Assembly: GCF_014192475.1 (NCBI RefSeq)
Contig: NZ_JACHXZ010000001.1
Span: forward strand, 629,819 to 693,818
Reading direction: 5' to 3'
Source of the DNA: Simiduia aestuariiviva
GTDB taxonomy: Bacteria; Pseudomonadota; Gammaproteobacteria; Pseudomonadales; Cellvibrionaceae
DNA: 64,000 nt
The position numbers and the translations under genes are program-made. The notes beneath the pieces were generated by a model. The model was not told where the DNA came from and made no database searches. It saw only the letters and a program-made list of their open reading frames with translations. This document shows positions 27,025 to 35,537 of the stretch, in pieces. Numbering within the stretch: position 1 is the first letter of the stretch; each line of letters starts with the position of its first letter.

Positions 27025-27585
27025 TCAGACCAGCTGCCAGCCTAGCCATATGCCGATGGCGATAAACAGGCCTGCCGCTAAGCGCTGGGCGAACGCTAAA
27101 GGTATGCGCTGCATTATAGCGCTGCCCCAGTAGACCACGGGCACGTTGGCAATAAGCATACCCAGCGTGGTGCCGGTGGTCACCCAAAATGGTGCTTGAA
27201 ATTCTGCGGCCAGCATGACTGTGGCCACCTGCGTTTTATCGCCTATTTCGGCTACAAAAAACAACATCGTGGCCACCAGAAAGGCGCCGAAGCGATCGAA
27301 GCGCGGGTCCTCGTCATCAGCGCTGTCGGGGATGAGCAGCCACAGGCCCAGGACGATAAAGCTGGCGGCGATGAACGCCTCGCCCCAGCCACTGCTGAGC
27401 TGACCCCCCAGCCAGTGCCCCAGCCAGGCAGAGAGGCCGTGGTTGACCAGTGTGGCCACTAATATGCCTGCAACGAGCGCCGGTTTGTTGGCGAAGCGCA
27501 GTGTCAGTAACAGGGCAAGCAATTGGGTTTTGTCGCCGATCTCAGCGAGTGCGACGGCCAATGTGGCCGTGAAAAAAGCGTCCAT
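27025..27585 (-). CDS. UPF0016/GDT1-family manganese exporter
   Basis: 186 residues, six helices in two inverted repeats. Each repeat carries the family E-x-G-D-K-T motif (ALAEIGDKTQLLAL near residue 14 and VAEIGDKTQVATVML near 108). Bacterial relatives such as Vibrio MneA export Mn2+. The leader is a yybP-ykoY manganese riboswitch, which supports this substrate. ATG 27585 follows the aptamer by about 12 bases. Confidence 0.9.
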   Translation of the reverse strand: MDAFFTATLAVALAEIGDKTQLLALLLTLRFANKPALVAGILVATLVNHGLSAWLGHWLGGQLSSGWGEAFIAASFIVLGLWLLIPDSADDEDPRFDRFGAFLVATMLFFVAEIGDKTQVATVMLAAEFQAPFWVTTGTTLGMLIANVPVVYWGSAIMQRIPLAFAQRLAAGLFIAIGIWLGWQLV

Positions 27586-27597
27586 TTTCAAAGTCCG

Positions 27598-27757
27598 GCG
27601 GGAGGCTGTACCAAAGGCAGGGATGCCTCCCACCTGAGTGCATGCCCGGCCTTAGGTCTTGCCGACAGATTCCTTCGAATCTGCGGTGTCGCCATGCGCA
27701 TGCGGCGCAAGTGTGTTGACGACACCACCGCAGGGCGGCGGGCTACTCCCCTAAAGA
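27598..27757 (-). promoter_or_regulatory. yybP-ykoY manganese riboswitch
   Basis: Minus-strand leader of the Mn exporter. The hallmark GGGGAGTAGCC is at 27741-27751, followed by GTCGTCAACA and GGCAAGACC-type segments as in E. coli mntP and alx leaders. The RNA ends with a strong stem pairing 27600-27606 with 27625-27631 (GGGAGGC/GCCTCCC) that closes near the start codon and could mask the ribosome site. Mn2+ binding is expected to open expression. Confidence 0.88.
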
Positions 27758-27763
27758 GAGGCC

Positions 27764-27792
27764 AGTGTAGCGATTACGCGTGTTTGCGACAA
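27764..27792 (-). promoter_or_regulatory. Sigma-70-like promoter of the riboswitch/Mn exporter unit
   Basis: Minus strand: -35 TTGTCG (27787-27792), 17-bp spacer, -10 TACACT (27764-27769). It lies across the last codons and stop of the second GDCCVxC gene, and would start RNA just before the aptamer. Assigned by fit to consensus only. Confidence 0.6.
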
Positions 27793-28004
27793 GTTGTGCC
27801 GAGTTGTACCGAGGGGCAGGGAATGGTGCCGTAGGCGCAGAATACGCAGCACTCACCGGACTTTGGCGTGATCAGGTGGTCGCAGGTATTGCAGCGGTAG
27901 AACCACTGGCGGGCGTCCACAGGCATGTGTTCAATTGCCACCGCCCGGCACTCGGGGCAGGTCACTAGGCTTCGAATTTGCAGGCTGTTTGCGTGGTTCA
28001 ACAT
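27774..28004 (-). CDS. GDCCVxC-type small Cys-rich protein, copy 2
   Basis: 76 residues, clear paralogue of the protein at 22491: it keeps CPEC, CNTC and GECCVFCAYGTIPCPS (Glu replacing Asp in the motif). It follows merR on the same strand, but its own MerR-type promoter overlaps the merR stop, so it is probably mercury-induced apart from merR. The SD before ATG 28004 is weak. Function as for copy 1: mercury binding or thiol protection is a guess from context. Confidence 0.82.
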   Translation of the reverse strand: MLNHANSLQIRSLVTCPECRAVAIEHMPVDARQWFYRCNTCDHLITPKSGECCVFCAYGTIPCPSVQLGTTCRKHA

Positions 28005-28056
28005 GGCGTAGTGCCCAAGCGATAGCGCTCAGTGACCTATTTAATTTGGGGTTCCA

Positions 28057-28088
28057 ATTATAAACTCTGTAGTCAGGTACGGGGTCAA
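28057..28088 (-). promoter_or_regulatory. Second MerR-type promoter/operator, before the solitary GDCCVxC gene
   Basis: Minus strand: -35 TTGACC (28083-28088), 20-bp spacer beginning CCGTACCTGACTAC, and a perfect -10 TATAAT (28057-28062). The spacer length and the GTAC/CTAC half-sites match the merT operator at 23437. The -35 overlaps the merR stop codon (28085-28087). Confidence 0.8.
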
Positions 28089-28471
28089 GTGTCTGAGAAG
28101 ATTTCGATGATCGGGCACTGCTCACCCTTATTGCTGTTGCATTGACTAATGAGCGCTTGCAGGGCTTCGGCCAATTGCTGCAAATTGTCGATTCGGCTTT
28201 GCACCTCGTCGAGCTTTTCGGTGGCGAGCTGCCTGACTTCGTTGCAGGGGGCATTGTCTAAGCTGAGCAGGTGTTTAATTTGCGCCAAACTGAAGCCTAA
28301 TCCCTGCGCCTTGCGGATAAAATGCAAGCGCGCTTTGATACTATCGGAATAGCGGCGATAACCCTGTGCGGGTTTTTCTGGCTGCGCTATGAGGCCTTCG
28401 CGTTCATAGTAGCGAATGGTTTCGGTGCCGATGTCTAGGGATTTAGCCAGTTGGCCGATGGTCAAGCTCAT
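28085..28471 (-). CDS. merR: MerR mercury-responsive regulator
   Basis: 128 residues from ATG 28471. Helix-turn-helix IGQLAKSLDIGTETIRYYEREGLI, then dimer helix. The three Hg(II) ligands of true MerR are in place: Cys in NAPCNEVR, Cys in ISQC and Cys in EQCPIIE. Protein length also fits MerR. It controls, by inference, both mer-type operators in this window, one next to it and one 4.6 kb away. Divergent from the sterol-desaturase-family gene, with only 62 bp between. Confidence 0.9.
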   Translation of the reverse strand: MSLTIGQLAKSLDIGTETIRYYEREGLIAQPEKPAQGYRRYSDSIKARLHFIRKAQGLGFSLAQIKHLLSLDNAPCNEVRQLATEKLDEVQSRIDNLQQLAEALQALISQCNSNKGEQCPIIEIFSDT

Positions 28472-28533
28472 AGGGAACCGCGTGTAATGGAGAATCATCA
28501 AATCATAGCAATGATTGAAACGGAGAACACCCA

Positions 28534-29343
28534 ATGGCGGGTTTAACGGACTTATTGGTGCGCGAGGGTCAATTGTGGCTGGCGATTTTTACAGTCGACA
28601 CGCTGCGCTACTTTGCCGGTGTTGGCGCGGTGGTGTTTGTGCTCTTCGTGGTGGCGCGCCGTTGGTCTGAGCGGAGACGGATTCAGGCGCGCCGCGCCAC
28701 GAACGGCGATGTTCGCCGTGAAATTATCTGGTCGTTAAACACCACGGCCGTGTACGCGTTGGTTGGTTTGTTTACCGTGCGGGTGGAGCAAAGCGGTTAT
28801 TCGCAAATCTACCTGTCGGTATCCGAGTGGGGGTGGTGGTATACAGCGCTCAGTTTGCCCTTGGTGCTCATCGCCCACGATGCCTATTTTTATTGGGTTC
28901 ATCGGGCGATGCATCACCCGGTATTGTTTAAACGTTTTCACCGTCTACACCATTTATCGCGCACGCCCACATCCTGGGCCGCCTACAGTTTTGCGCCGGG
29001 CGAGGCGGTGTTAATGGCGCTGTTTATGCCCATTATCGTGGTGCTCTTGCCGCTGCACGTTTCAGTAATTTTTGCGTTTTTGGCCATTATGATTGTGCGC
29101 AATGCCATGGGGCATTGCGGCGTGGAGTTTCACCCGCACTGGTGGGTAGACACGCCCTTGGATGCACTCACAACCCCCACGCACCACGACTTGCATCACC
29201 AAAAATTTAACGGCAACTACGGTTTGTATTTCACCTGGTGGGACCGTTGGATGGGCACCGAGTTTCCCGGTTACAAAGCCGATTTTAAACGCGCAGCCAC
29301 GGCCGAGGAATCGTCGCAGACGGTTGCCGAGACGTCGGGTTAA
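28534..29343 (+). CDS. Sterol desaturase/fatty acid hydroxylase family membrane protein
   Basis: 269 residues with four or more helices. The di-iron His clusters are in place: HDAYFYWVHRAMHH, FHRLHHLSRTPTS and THHDLHHQKFNGNYG. Members hydroxylate or desaturate lipids with O2; the substrate is unknown. GGAG precedes ATG 28534. Its last 67 codons occur again at 34668-34867 with six base differences in 200. Convergent with the broken deacylase gene, overlapping at the stops. Confidence 0.87.
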   Translation: MAGLTDLLVREGQLWLAIFTVDTLRYFAGVGAVVFVLFVVARRWSERRRIQARRATNGDVRREIIWSLNTTAVYALVGLFTVRVEQSGYSQIYLSVSEWGWWYTALSLPLVLIAHDAYFYWVHRAMHHPVLFKRFHRLHHLSRTPTSWAAYSFAPGEAVLMALFMPIIVVLLPLHVSVIFAFLAIMIVRNAMGHCGVEFHPHWWVDTPLDALTTPTHHDLHHQKFNGNYGLYFTWWDRWMGTEFPGYKADFKRAATAEESSQTVAETSG

Positions 29344-29877
29344 AAGCGATGGCCCAGGGTCAGGACCATCAATGTATCAATGCCCTCATTGGGTTTGCCG
29401 GTGCCCGCGTTGGAGTAGTGCCTAAACGAAACGTTGGCCGTCCAAGTGCCGGTGTCACCGAGATAGGCGCCCACGCCCACCTGCGATTGAAAGGCCCAGA
29501 AGTAAGCCTGTTTGCGCTCGCCCAAGCCGCGCGCAGATAAATAAGTAGGCCCCAGTCCACGCACAAAGAAAAAGGGTTTAATGCCTTGTGCTGTGGGCAA
29601 TTTAAGGGTGAGCTGCGGGTAGACAGAAATCGTCACCAGTTCGCCTATCTCGCCTTGATCTGTTTTCAGGTGGGTTATGCCCGCGCCCAACCTCCAAGTT
29701 TGAATATCTCTGTATTGGTGATGCAGCACATCCACAATCTGGTTGTGCTGGTTAACTGTGTGTAACTGTTTACCGCCGCCGGGGTACATCCAAAGCTAGG
29801 CACTTTGAGTGGTTTGTGCCTGCGCAAGAGTGGTGGCAAGGAGTGTAAACGTGCAGCCAAGCAGACGGGCTACATTG
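29340..29877 (-). pseudogene. PagL-like lipid A deacylase (acyloxyacyl hydrolase family), decayed copy
   Basis: The 3' part encodes the outer-membrane barrel with the catalytic HYSNAG...NEGID segment and terminal Phe. Compared with the intact paralogue at 34864, it has an in-frame TAG just before LWMYPGGGKQL (near 29796), no start codon before its signal-like stretch (LLGCTFTLLATTLAQAQ), and a gap of about seven residues after the first strand. The last 185 bp (29344-29528) are nearly identical to the intact gene, and the rest is clearly more diverged. Confidence 0.8.
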
Positions 29878-30313
29878 GGGGCTGGCTGTGCTCATTGATG
29901 CCATTGCTGCTTACGCTGTGTTTGCCTTGGGCCACGATGCGGCGCACGGCGGGGTAAGCCGCCACCGTTGGCTGAACGACGGAGCCAGTTTTCCAAGCAC
30001 TGTGCTGCAATCGCCAGTGCCGTTTTTCGTGAATTTCGTTTTATGCATATGTAGCACCACCGGCAAGTGAATGCACCGGGTGTCGATCCCGATCACTATA
30101 GCGGCACTGGCCTTGCACGCCAAAGATAACCCCCACAAGGCAACTGCTAATCTATTGTATGCAGATTGGCTGTTGTGCCCGTAGTTGACCATGCATAATT
30201 ACCACCTATCCCATCACTTGCATCCATCTGTACCGTTTTATCACTACCGCGCCGTGTGGCGCAGCCGGCCTGTGGCCGAGGTGTCGTCGGGTATGCCTTG
30301 GTCATTTGGTTAA
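29870..30313 (+). pseudogene. Broken beta-carotene-hydroxylase-like fatty acid desaturase
   Basis: Three pieces in shifting frames give the His boxes of this superfamily in correct order: AYAVFALGHDAAHGGVSRHRWLN (29888-30070 frame), HHRQVNAPGVDPDHYSG (about 30050-30110, other frame) and MHNYHLSHHLHPSVPFYHYR (30191-30313). No single frame spans them, so at least two frameshifts are present. The 5' end overlaps the remains of the deacylase pseudogene. CrtR-type carotenoid hydroxylase is the closest match I recognise. Confidence 0.75.
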
Positions 30314-30684
30314 ACTTTATCTGTTGGGCCAGTCGTGTTTGAGTTTAGCCGAAAGTCGAAGATGCTTGGGTACAGCGCATAAGGTAGCGGGGAGGGGAGA
30401 GCTCTATGGAGTGAATGGTTCCATTAGGTGTATTTAGGGTGATGCGATGAAGTCTATTTGGGATGCGATGAGCTGAAAAACACAAGTGGCGTTGGGATGA
30501 AGCGTGCTAACTGTTGCTTTTTTGGTGTTTTTACAAAGATTTCCCTTGTTTATTGGTCTTTTGTTGCTCTGTCTCGCTTTTTAATGTGGTGGCATTTTTC
30601 TTATACGTCTAAATAAAGCGGATTCGAGCGCGACGGTCGTACCGCCTATTTAAAAATAAAAATCCTTTGGGAGATGTTAAGAAG
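30314..30684 (+). promoter_or_regulatory. Leader region of the TonB-dependent receptor
   Basis: 371 bp without a coding region. It is visibly richer in A and T than its surroundings towards the 3' end. It must hold the promoter of the receptor gene, but I could not pick a convincing hexamer pair or operator. Confidence 0.35.
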
Positions 30685-33558
30685 ATGAAAGATAAGCCAC
30701 TATCCATGGCCATTCGTGCCGCAATTCTGGTCGCAATCGGTGCAAGCCCTGCTTTAGCGCAGGACAATAACCAATCGGTAGACAGTTCAACAATCGACGA
30801 TAGCACTATTGAGCAGGTAATTGTTACCGGCTCCCGAATCGCACGTCCTAATGCTGTCAGCGTTACACCTGTTACCACACTTACTGCTGAAGACATCAGT
30901 CTTAGTGGCGAGCCCAATTTGGGTGATTTCCTGAACACCTTGCCAGCTCTGCGCTCAACCTATTCAGGTCAAAACTCTGGTCGTTTTATTGGTACGGTGG
31001 GTTTGAATTTGCTTGACCTACGCGGCTTGGGCACTGCGCGGACGCTGGTCTTGCAAGACGGTCGCCGTCATATTTCTTCCTCTATCGGCACTTCAGCGGT
31101 GGACGTGAATACGATTCCAGAAGATCTGATTGAGCGTGTTGACGTAATTACTGGCGGCGCTTCCGCTATTTATGGTGCTGATGCTGTTTCCGGCGTTGTT
31201 AACTTCATATTGAAAGATGATTTCGAGGGCATAAAACTTAGCGCTTTCGGTAGCGATACCGAACGCGGCGGTGCGGAAACCACCGAGCTGTCGCTGACTT
31301 TCGGTCAGAACTTTTTTGATGATCGCGCCAATATTTCCGGTAGTGTTCAACATACTACCCGTGGCGATGTCTATGGTACTAGTCGTGATTGGATCACCAA
31401 GGGGTGGGGTACTCTGGTCAACCCAGACGACGTCGATCCTAACACCGGTGCAGTAATTCCTGATAACGGTGTACCAGATCGTATTGTTGTTCCGGACTAC
31501 CGAATTCCATTTATTAGCGATAACGGTATCGCCTTCCTGCCGTACGGTGATTACACCTTTAATAATGATGGGACCGCGCGCCCGGTAATTCCTGGCGATA
31601 TCTGTGACATCAATGGCCGCTGCTCTGGCGGTGATGGGTATGCATTTGTTGGTCAGTACCAAATGTATCCACGCATGGACACTTCAAATATATTCGTGAA
31701 AGGTCATTTTGACATCACTGATTCCATGCAGTTATTTGGTGAAGCCAAATATGTCATGCATGAGGCGGAGAGCTGGGGGCAAGCAAGCTTTAGTTATAAT
31801 GTGTACTCTTCGACAAACCCTTTCCTCGACAAAGATCTTTCAGACCGCTTAGTAGCTGACGGTGTGCCGGCCTTTGGCATGTATCGCATGCACTCTGATT
31901 TGGGTTACCGTGGTAATTTGGCCGAGCGAGAGACGATGCGCTTTGTGACCGGCCTCAAAGGTGACTTCGGTGGCGGTTGGAGCTATGAAGCCAGTGTTGT
32001 TTATGGTGAGTACAATGCTGAAGTGGACTATGTTAATAACCGCTATAACGAGCGATTTGCGCAGGCCATTGATGCAATTGAATTAGATGGCGAAATTGTT
32101 TGTGCTGATGCCGACGCGCGAGCTGCTGGCTGCGAACCCCTCAATTTGTTTGGCTACGGACTTAATGCAGACAGTGCCGTTGATTGGGTTATGCTTGATA
32201 ATACTGGCTCTGAAGAAAAAATGACCCAGACCGTGTTTTCTGGTTATGTCACGGGCAGTGTTATCGACCTGCCAGCCGGGCCATTATCGGTTGTTGGTGG
32301 TCTGGAATATCGTGAGGAAACTAGTTTCGTAGACTACGACGAAGTTATCAAAAACGGTGAAACTTTCATGAACGCCTTGGCTTCTACTGAAGGCGAGTAC
32401 GATGTTTCTGAGGCCTTCGTTGAGGTTTCTGCTCCTTTGGTTGCAGGCTTGCCCGGTGTTGAAAACTTGGCTGTAGACGCCGCTTATCGTGTTGCAGATT
32501 ACTCTACGGTGGGTACCACTGACGCTTGGAAGGCGGGTGTGGATTGGACGATCACAGAAGATGTTCGCTTCAGGGCGACAACTTCGCAGGCGGTACGTGC
32601 CCCCAACATTGATGAGCTGTTTGCGCCACTTGGACAAAACTTTTTCAGTATCAGTGATCCATGTGACTACCGTGAGTTGGGAAGCGCCCCCGATCCAGAA
32701 CTCCGTCGCGCCAACTGTGCCGCGTTGGGCTTGAGCCCAGATTACGAGAGTCCTTGGAACGGCGGTCCTACACTTGGCGGGTTTAGCGGTGGCAACCCAA
32801 ACCTAATCGAAGAGACAGCTACAACTCTGACCTATGGTGTGGTGATTACACCGCGCTTCGCAGATAGCCTGACCATCACAGTGGATTACTGGGATATTGA
32901 GATTGAAGATGCGATTTCTTCATACTCTGGTCAAACTATTTTGGATAAGTGTGTTGATGGCGCCACAATCAATAACGCGTTCTGCGGAAATATCGAGCGC
33001 GCTGCTAATGGCGATTTGGTGTCTTTAACCAGCTCCTCTTTAAACGCTTCAAAGCTCACTGCTCGAGGTGTGGATTACGAAGTTCGCTATGATTTGGCGT
33101 TGGAAGATCTGTTTTCGTCTGACGTGGGTAGTTTGTCATTCGCTGTGCAGGGTACCCGCCTGTTCGAACGTGATGACTACTCTTTCCAGGACGAACCCGA
33201 TAGCGTCGACCCTGTTGCAGGCGAGCTGGGTGATCCAAAAGATGCCTACAACTTGAATGTTTCCTATAACTACGGCAACTTCTCAATGAACTGGGGTCAT
33301 CGTTACATTGGTGATCAAGCCTTGTACGATGTCGGCATGGAAGAAGCTGAAGCGGCTGCGCCTTCGTATACCGGCGAAGTGCGCTACAACAGCCTGCGCA
33401 CCAGCTATCTCTACGAGGACAAAATTGAAGTTTACGGTGGTGTAAATAACCTGGAAGATAAGGCGCCGCCAGCATACCTCTCAGGTACTGGTGGTGGTTC
33501 TGGTATGTACGACACCATGGGTCGTACCTATTATCTAGGTATGAACTACACATTCTAA
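30685..33558 (+). CDS. TonB-dependent outer-membrane receptor
   Basis: 957 residues. A signal peptide (ending ALAQ) is followed by the TonB box region (IEQVIVTGSRI), plug domain (about 60-190, with LVLQDGRRH and YGADAVSGVVNFILK) and a 22-strand-type barrel that ends with aromatic YYLGMNYTF. ATG 30685 is preceded by a GGGAG. Substrate unknown: no uptake or degradation genes adjoin it, and it lies alone between pseudogenes. A strong terminator follows. A pseudogene-flanked receptor suggests insertion or retention in a decaying region. Confidence 0.9.
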   Translation: MKDKPLSMAIRAAILVAIGASPALAQDNNQSVDSSTIDDSTIEQVIVTGSRIARPNAVSVTPVTTLTAEDISLSGEPNLGDFLNTLPALRSTYSGQNSGRFIGTVGLNLLDLRGLGTARTLVLQDGRRHISSSIGTSAVDVNTIPEDLIERVDVITGGASAIYGADAVSGVVNFILKDDFEGIKLSAFGSDTERGGAETTELSLTFGQNFFDDRANISGSVQHTTRGDVYGTSRDWITKGWGTLVNPDDVDPNTGAVIPDNGVPDRIVVPDYRIPFISDNGIAFLPYGDYTFNNDGTARPVIPGDICDINGRCSGGDGYAFVGQYQMYPRMDTSNIFVKGHFDITDSMQLFGEAKYVMHEAESWGQASFSYNVYSSTNPFLDKDLSDRLVADGVPAFGMYRMHSDLGYRGNLAERETMRFVTGLKGDFGGGWSYEASVVYGEYNAEVDYVNNRYNERFAQAIDAIELDGEIVCADADARAAGCEPLNLFGYGLNADSAVDWVMLDNTGSEEKMTQTVFSGYVTGSVIDLPAGPLSVVGGLEYREETSFVDYDEVIKNGETFMNALASTEGEYDVSEAFVEVSAPLVAGLPGVENLAVDAAYRVADYSTVGTTDAWKAGVDWTITEDVRFRATTSQAVRAPNIDELFAPLGQNFFSISDPCDYRELGSAPDPELRRANCAALGLSPDYESPWNGGPTLGGFSGGNPNLIEETATTLTYGVVITPRFADSLTITVDYWDIEIEDAISSYSGQTILDKCVDGATINNAFCGNIERAANGDLVSLTSSSLNASKLTARGVDYEVRYDLALEDLFSSDVGSLSFAVQGTRLFERDDYSFQDEPDSVDPVAGELGDPKDAYNLNVSYNYGNFSMNWGHRYIGDQALYDVGMEEAEAAAPSYTGEVRYNSLRTSYLYEDKIEVYGGVNNLEDKAPPAYLSGTGGGSGMYDTMGRTYYLGMNYTF

Positions 33559-33590
33559 ATTTCATTTTTGAGTTTTAGTTAGTGTTTAAC

Positions 33591-33642
33591 GAGGCCAACG
33601 GCCTCGCTTTTAAAGCCGCACCTTGAGTGCGGCTTTTTTATT
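33591..33642 (+). terminator. Rho-independent terminator of the TonB receptor gene
   Basis: Two stems in series: GAGGCC-aac-GGCCTC (33591-33605), then GCCGCACctTGAGTGCGGC followed by TTTTTT (33615-33640). They start about 30 bp after the stop codon. The rest of the stretch to 33873 holds nothing I recognise. Confidence 0.85.
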
Positions 33643-33873
33643 TGTACTCTGAGAGCACTGGGGATATCGGTAGGTTAGATAAGAAGTAAATACAAAGATT
33701 TTCTGGGCGACTTTCTTAGTCTAGTGTGACTGTAATTCGCTACTTTTCAGTATGCGTTGCCTGGGCTCGTGAAAGAGACATTGCGTGAGAGGAGCCTGTG
33801 GAACTTGTGTTGGCCGGATAGGGCGGCAGCAAAGGGCCAATTATGCTTGCCAGTTGAAGGCCTGCGCTTTCTG

Positions 33874-34349
33874 CTAGTCGCGCTTGGTATTTATGAGGCT
33901 GGGGCGTGCAACCACAGTGCGCGTAAATCCCCGCTCGCGCACCACTTCTTTCGCCTCTGCTTTGGTATTCAAATAAATTCTATTGCAGGCCTTGGCGCCC
34001 AGTACTGACACAATACCAAAGCAAATTGCATAGGCTTTTTTACGAGGGCTGCTACTTCTAAGGAAATGCCCTTGTCGTCGCGAATAAACTGTTCGTTTGA
34101 ACCCGCCTGTTTGCGTGTGCAGCCGATTGCACAAATTGTAATGTCCACAGGACAGTAATCTACTTCTGGGTTCAGTGCGTCAAAATTCACTACCGGATTC
34201 ATAAGCGTGGGCTGGGTTTGCAATGGCCTGTGGGTGGAGGCAATTACCAGTGTAATGCCCTCATGTTTGCGTGCCTGCTGTAATAATGCAGCACCTACAG
34301 CACACAGCACCTACAGCACCGGTTGCGCCATAATCAAAAGCCTCATCGA
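33874..34349 (-). pseudogene. Broken NAD(P)-binding Rossmann oxidoreductase, diverged copy of the gene at 36841
   Basis: On the minus strand two frames align with the intact protein: CTRKQAGSNEQFIRDDKGI (intact: TTRKQAGSDAAFIKVDKDI) and NRIYLNTKAEAKEVVRERGF...VARPSLI (intact: NLYLNTKAELELALQALGF...VRPSLI). A frameshift separates them. Near the 5' end a short duplication (GTGCTGTAGGTGCTG twice, about 34290-34325) disrupts the GATGAVGA dinucleotide site. Divergence is far greater than in the flanking duplicated blocks, so this is an older paralogue. Confidence 0.75.
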
Positions 34350-34677
34350 CCTTGTTGTTAGAGCGCTTCATTGTCGCCATCGCGGCGGGTAATAACCCGC
34401 GCGGCCACAAATAAAAAATCACTCAGGGGGTTGATGTAGGCGCTGAGCGTGGGTTGAATGCTGGGGGCTGCAGTGTCGGTACCGGTGGTCGACAGGGCCG
34501 CGATGCTACGCTCGGCTCGGCGACACACAGCGCGCCTGATGGCAGAAGCCGGTCGCTTTGGAGCCGCCCGGCATAATAAAATTTTTCAGTGGCGGCAGGT
34601 CTTCATTGAGCTCATCCAGCTACCGGCCCAGCTCAAGGGTGCGTTCGGCTTTAATCAGCTCGTAGTCGGGTAGACAC
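34350..34677 (-). pseudogene. 3' fragment of a PduO-type cobalamin adenosyltransferase gene
   Basis: Matches 37494-37827 (3' half of the intact gene) at about nine bases in ten by eye, with small deletions that shift the frame (for example near 34535). It stops abruptly at the 10-bp sequence GGGTAGACAC (34668-34677), where homology passes to the sterol desaturase gene. No 5' half is present. Confidence 0.82.
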
Positions 34678-34867
34678 GCCCTTGGATGCACTCACAACGC
34701 CCACGCACTACGACTTGCATCATCAAAAATTTAACGGCAACTACGGTTTGTATTTTACTTGGTGGGACCGTTGGATGGGCACCGAGTTTCCCGGTTACAA
34801 AGCCGATTTTAAACGCGCAGCCACGGCCGAGGAATCGTCGCAGACGGTTGCCGAAACGTCGGGTTAA
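34668..34867 (+). pseudogene. 3' fragment of the sterol desaturase family gene
   Basis: 200 bp equal to 29144-29343 with six substitutions. It codes only the last His cluster and tail (HYDLHHQKFNGNYG: the first His of the intact THHDLHH has become Tyr). No start or membrane domain. It runs into the convergent intact deacylase gene as the parent does, so the shared block continues to 35052. Confidence 0.88.
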
Positions 34868-35445
34868 AAGCGATGGCCCAAGGTCAGGACCATCAATGTA
34901 TCAATGCCCTCATTGGGTTTGCCGGTGCCCGCGTTGGAGTAGTGCCTAAACGAAACATTGGCCGTCCAAGTGCCGGTGTCACCGAGATAGGCGCCCACGC
35001 CCACCTGCGATTGAAAGGCCCAGAAGTAAGCCTGTTTGCGCTCGCCCAAGCCCTGTTCCGACAAATAGGTTGGCCCAAGGGCGCGTACAAAAAAGAAGGG
35101 TTTTACCCAGCGGGTAACCGGTAATTTAAGTGTTAGCTGTGGGTATATCGATACCGCGGTCAATTCGCGAATATCGCCGTGATCGGCGGTGAGCTTGGAA
35201 ACGCCCGCCCCGAGACTCCAGGTTTGAATATCGCTGTAGGGGTGGTGCCAAAGGTTGACGTCGATACCCACTACGCGATTGTCTTGTTCATCGGTGTGTA
35301 GTTGCTTGCCGCCGCCCGCATAGAGCCATAAATCGGTATCCTGTATCACCTGAGCTTGGACCATTGATGTTGCACAGAGCGTGAGTGCCAATAGTAGTGC
35401 GTGCGCGCTGTGTCGTTGAGGTGCGGGGACATTGCGTTTGGTCAT
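34864..35445 (-). CDS. PagL-like lipid A 3-O-deacylase (acyloxyacyl hydrolase family)
   Basis: 193 residues from ATG 35445. A signal peptide (ending VQA) precedes an eight-strand outer-membrane barrel. The catalytic segment FRHYSNAGTGKPNEGID holds the His and Ser of PagL, and the chain ends with HRF. It would remove the 3-O-linked acyl chain of lipid A in the outer membrane. The SD is weak. It follows the sigma/anti-sigma genes on the same strand, which may place it under envelope-stress control (inference). The paralogue at 29340 is broken. Confidence 0.83.
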   Translation of the reverse strand: MTKRNVPAPQRHSAHALLLALTLCATSMVQAQVIQDTDLWLYAGGGKQLHTDEQDNRVVGIDVNLWHHPYSDIQTWSLGAGVSKLTADHGDIRELTAVSIYPQLTLKLPVTRWVKPFFFVRALGPTYLSEQGLGERKQAYFWAFQSQVGVGAYLGDTGTWTANVSFRHYSNAGTGKPNEGIDTLMVLTLGHRF

Positions 35446-35537
35446 AATAGGTTTCGGCTCTTTATGCGGCAGAGCGCACCATGGTAGCGCGAATTGCGTC
35501 AGAGCTGTAGGCGCTGCGTCACGGCTAATCATAAATG

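Noticed and set aside
29340..29789. Intact short deacylase gene starting at 29789
   Set aside because: The frame opens after a stop within the first barrel strand and lacks any signal peptide, which an outer-membrane protein needs.
34682..34867. Independent 61-residue gene
   Set aside because: It is the tail of the sterol desaturase family gene without its membrane part or a start signal.
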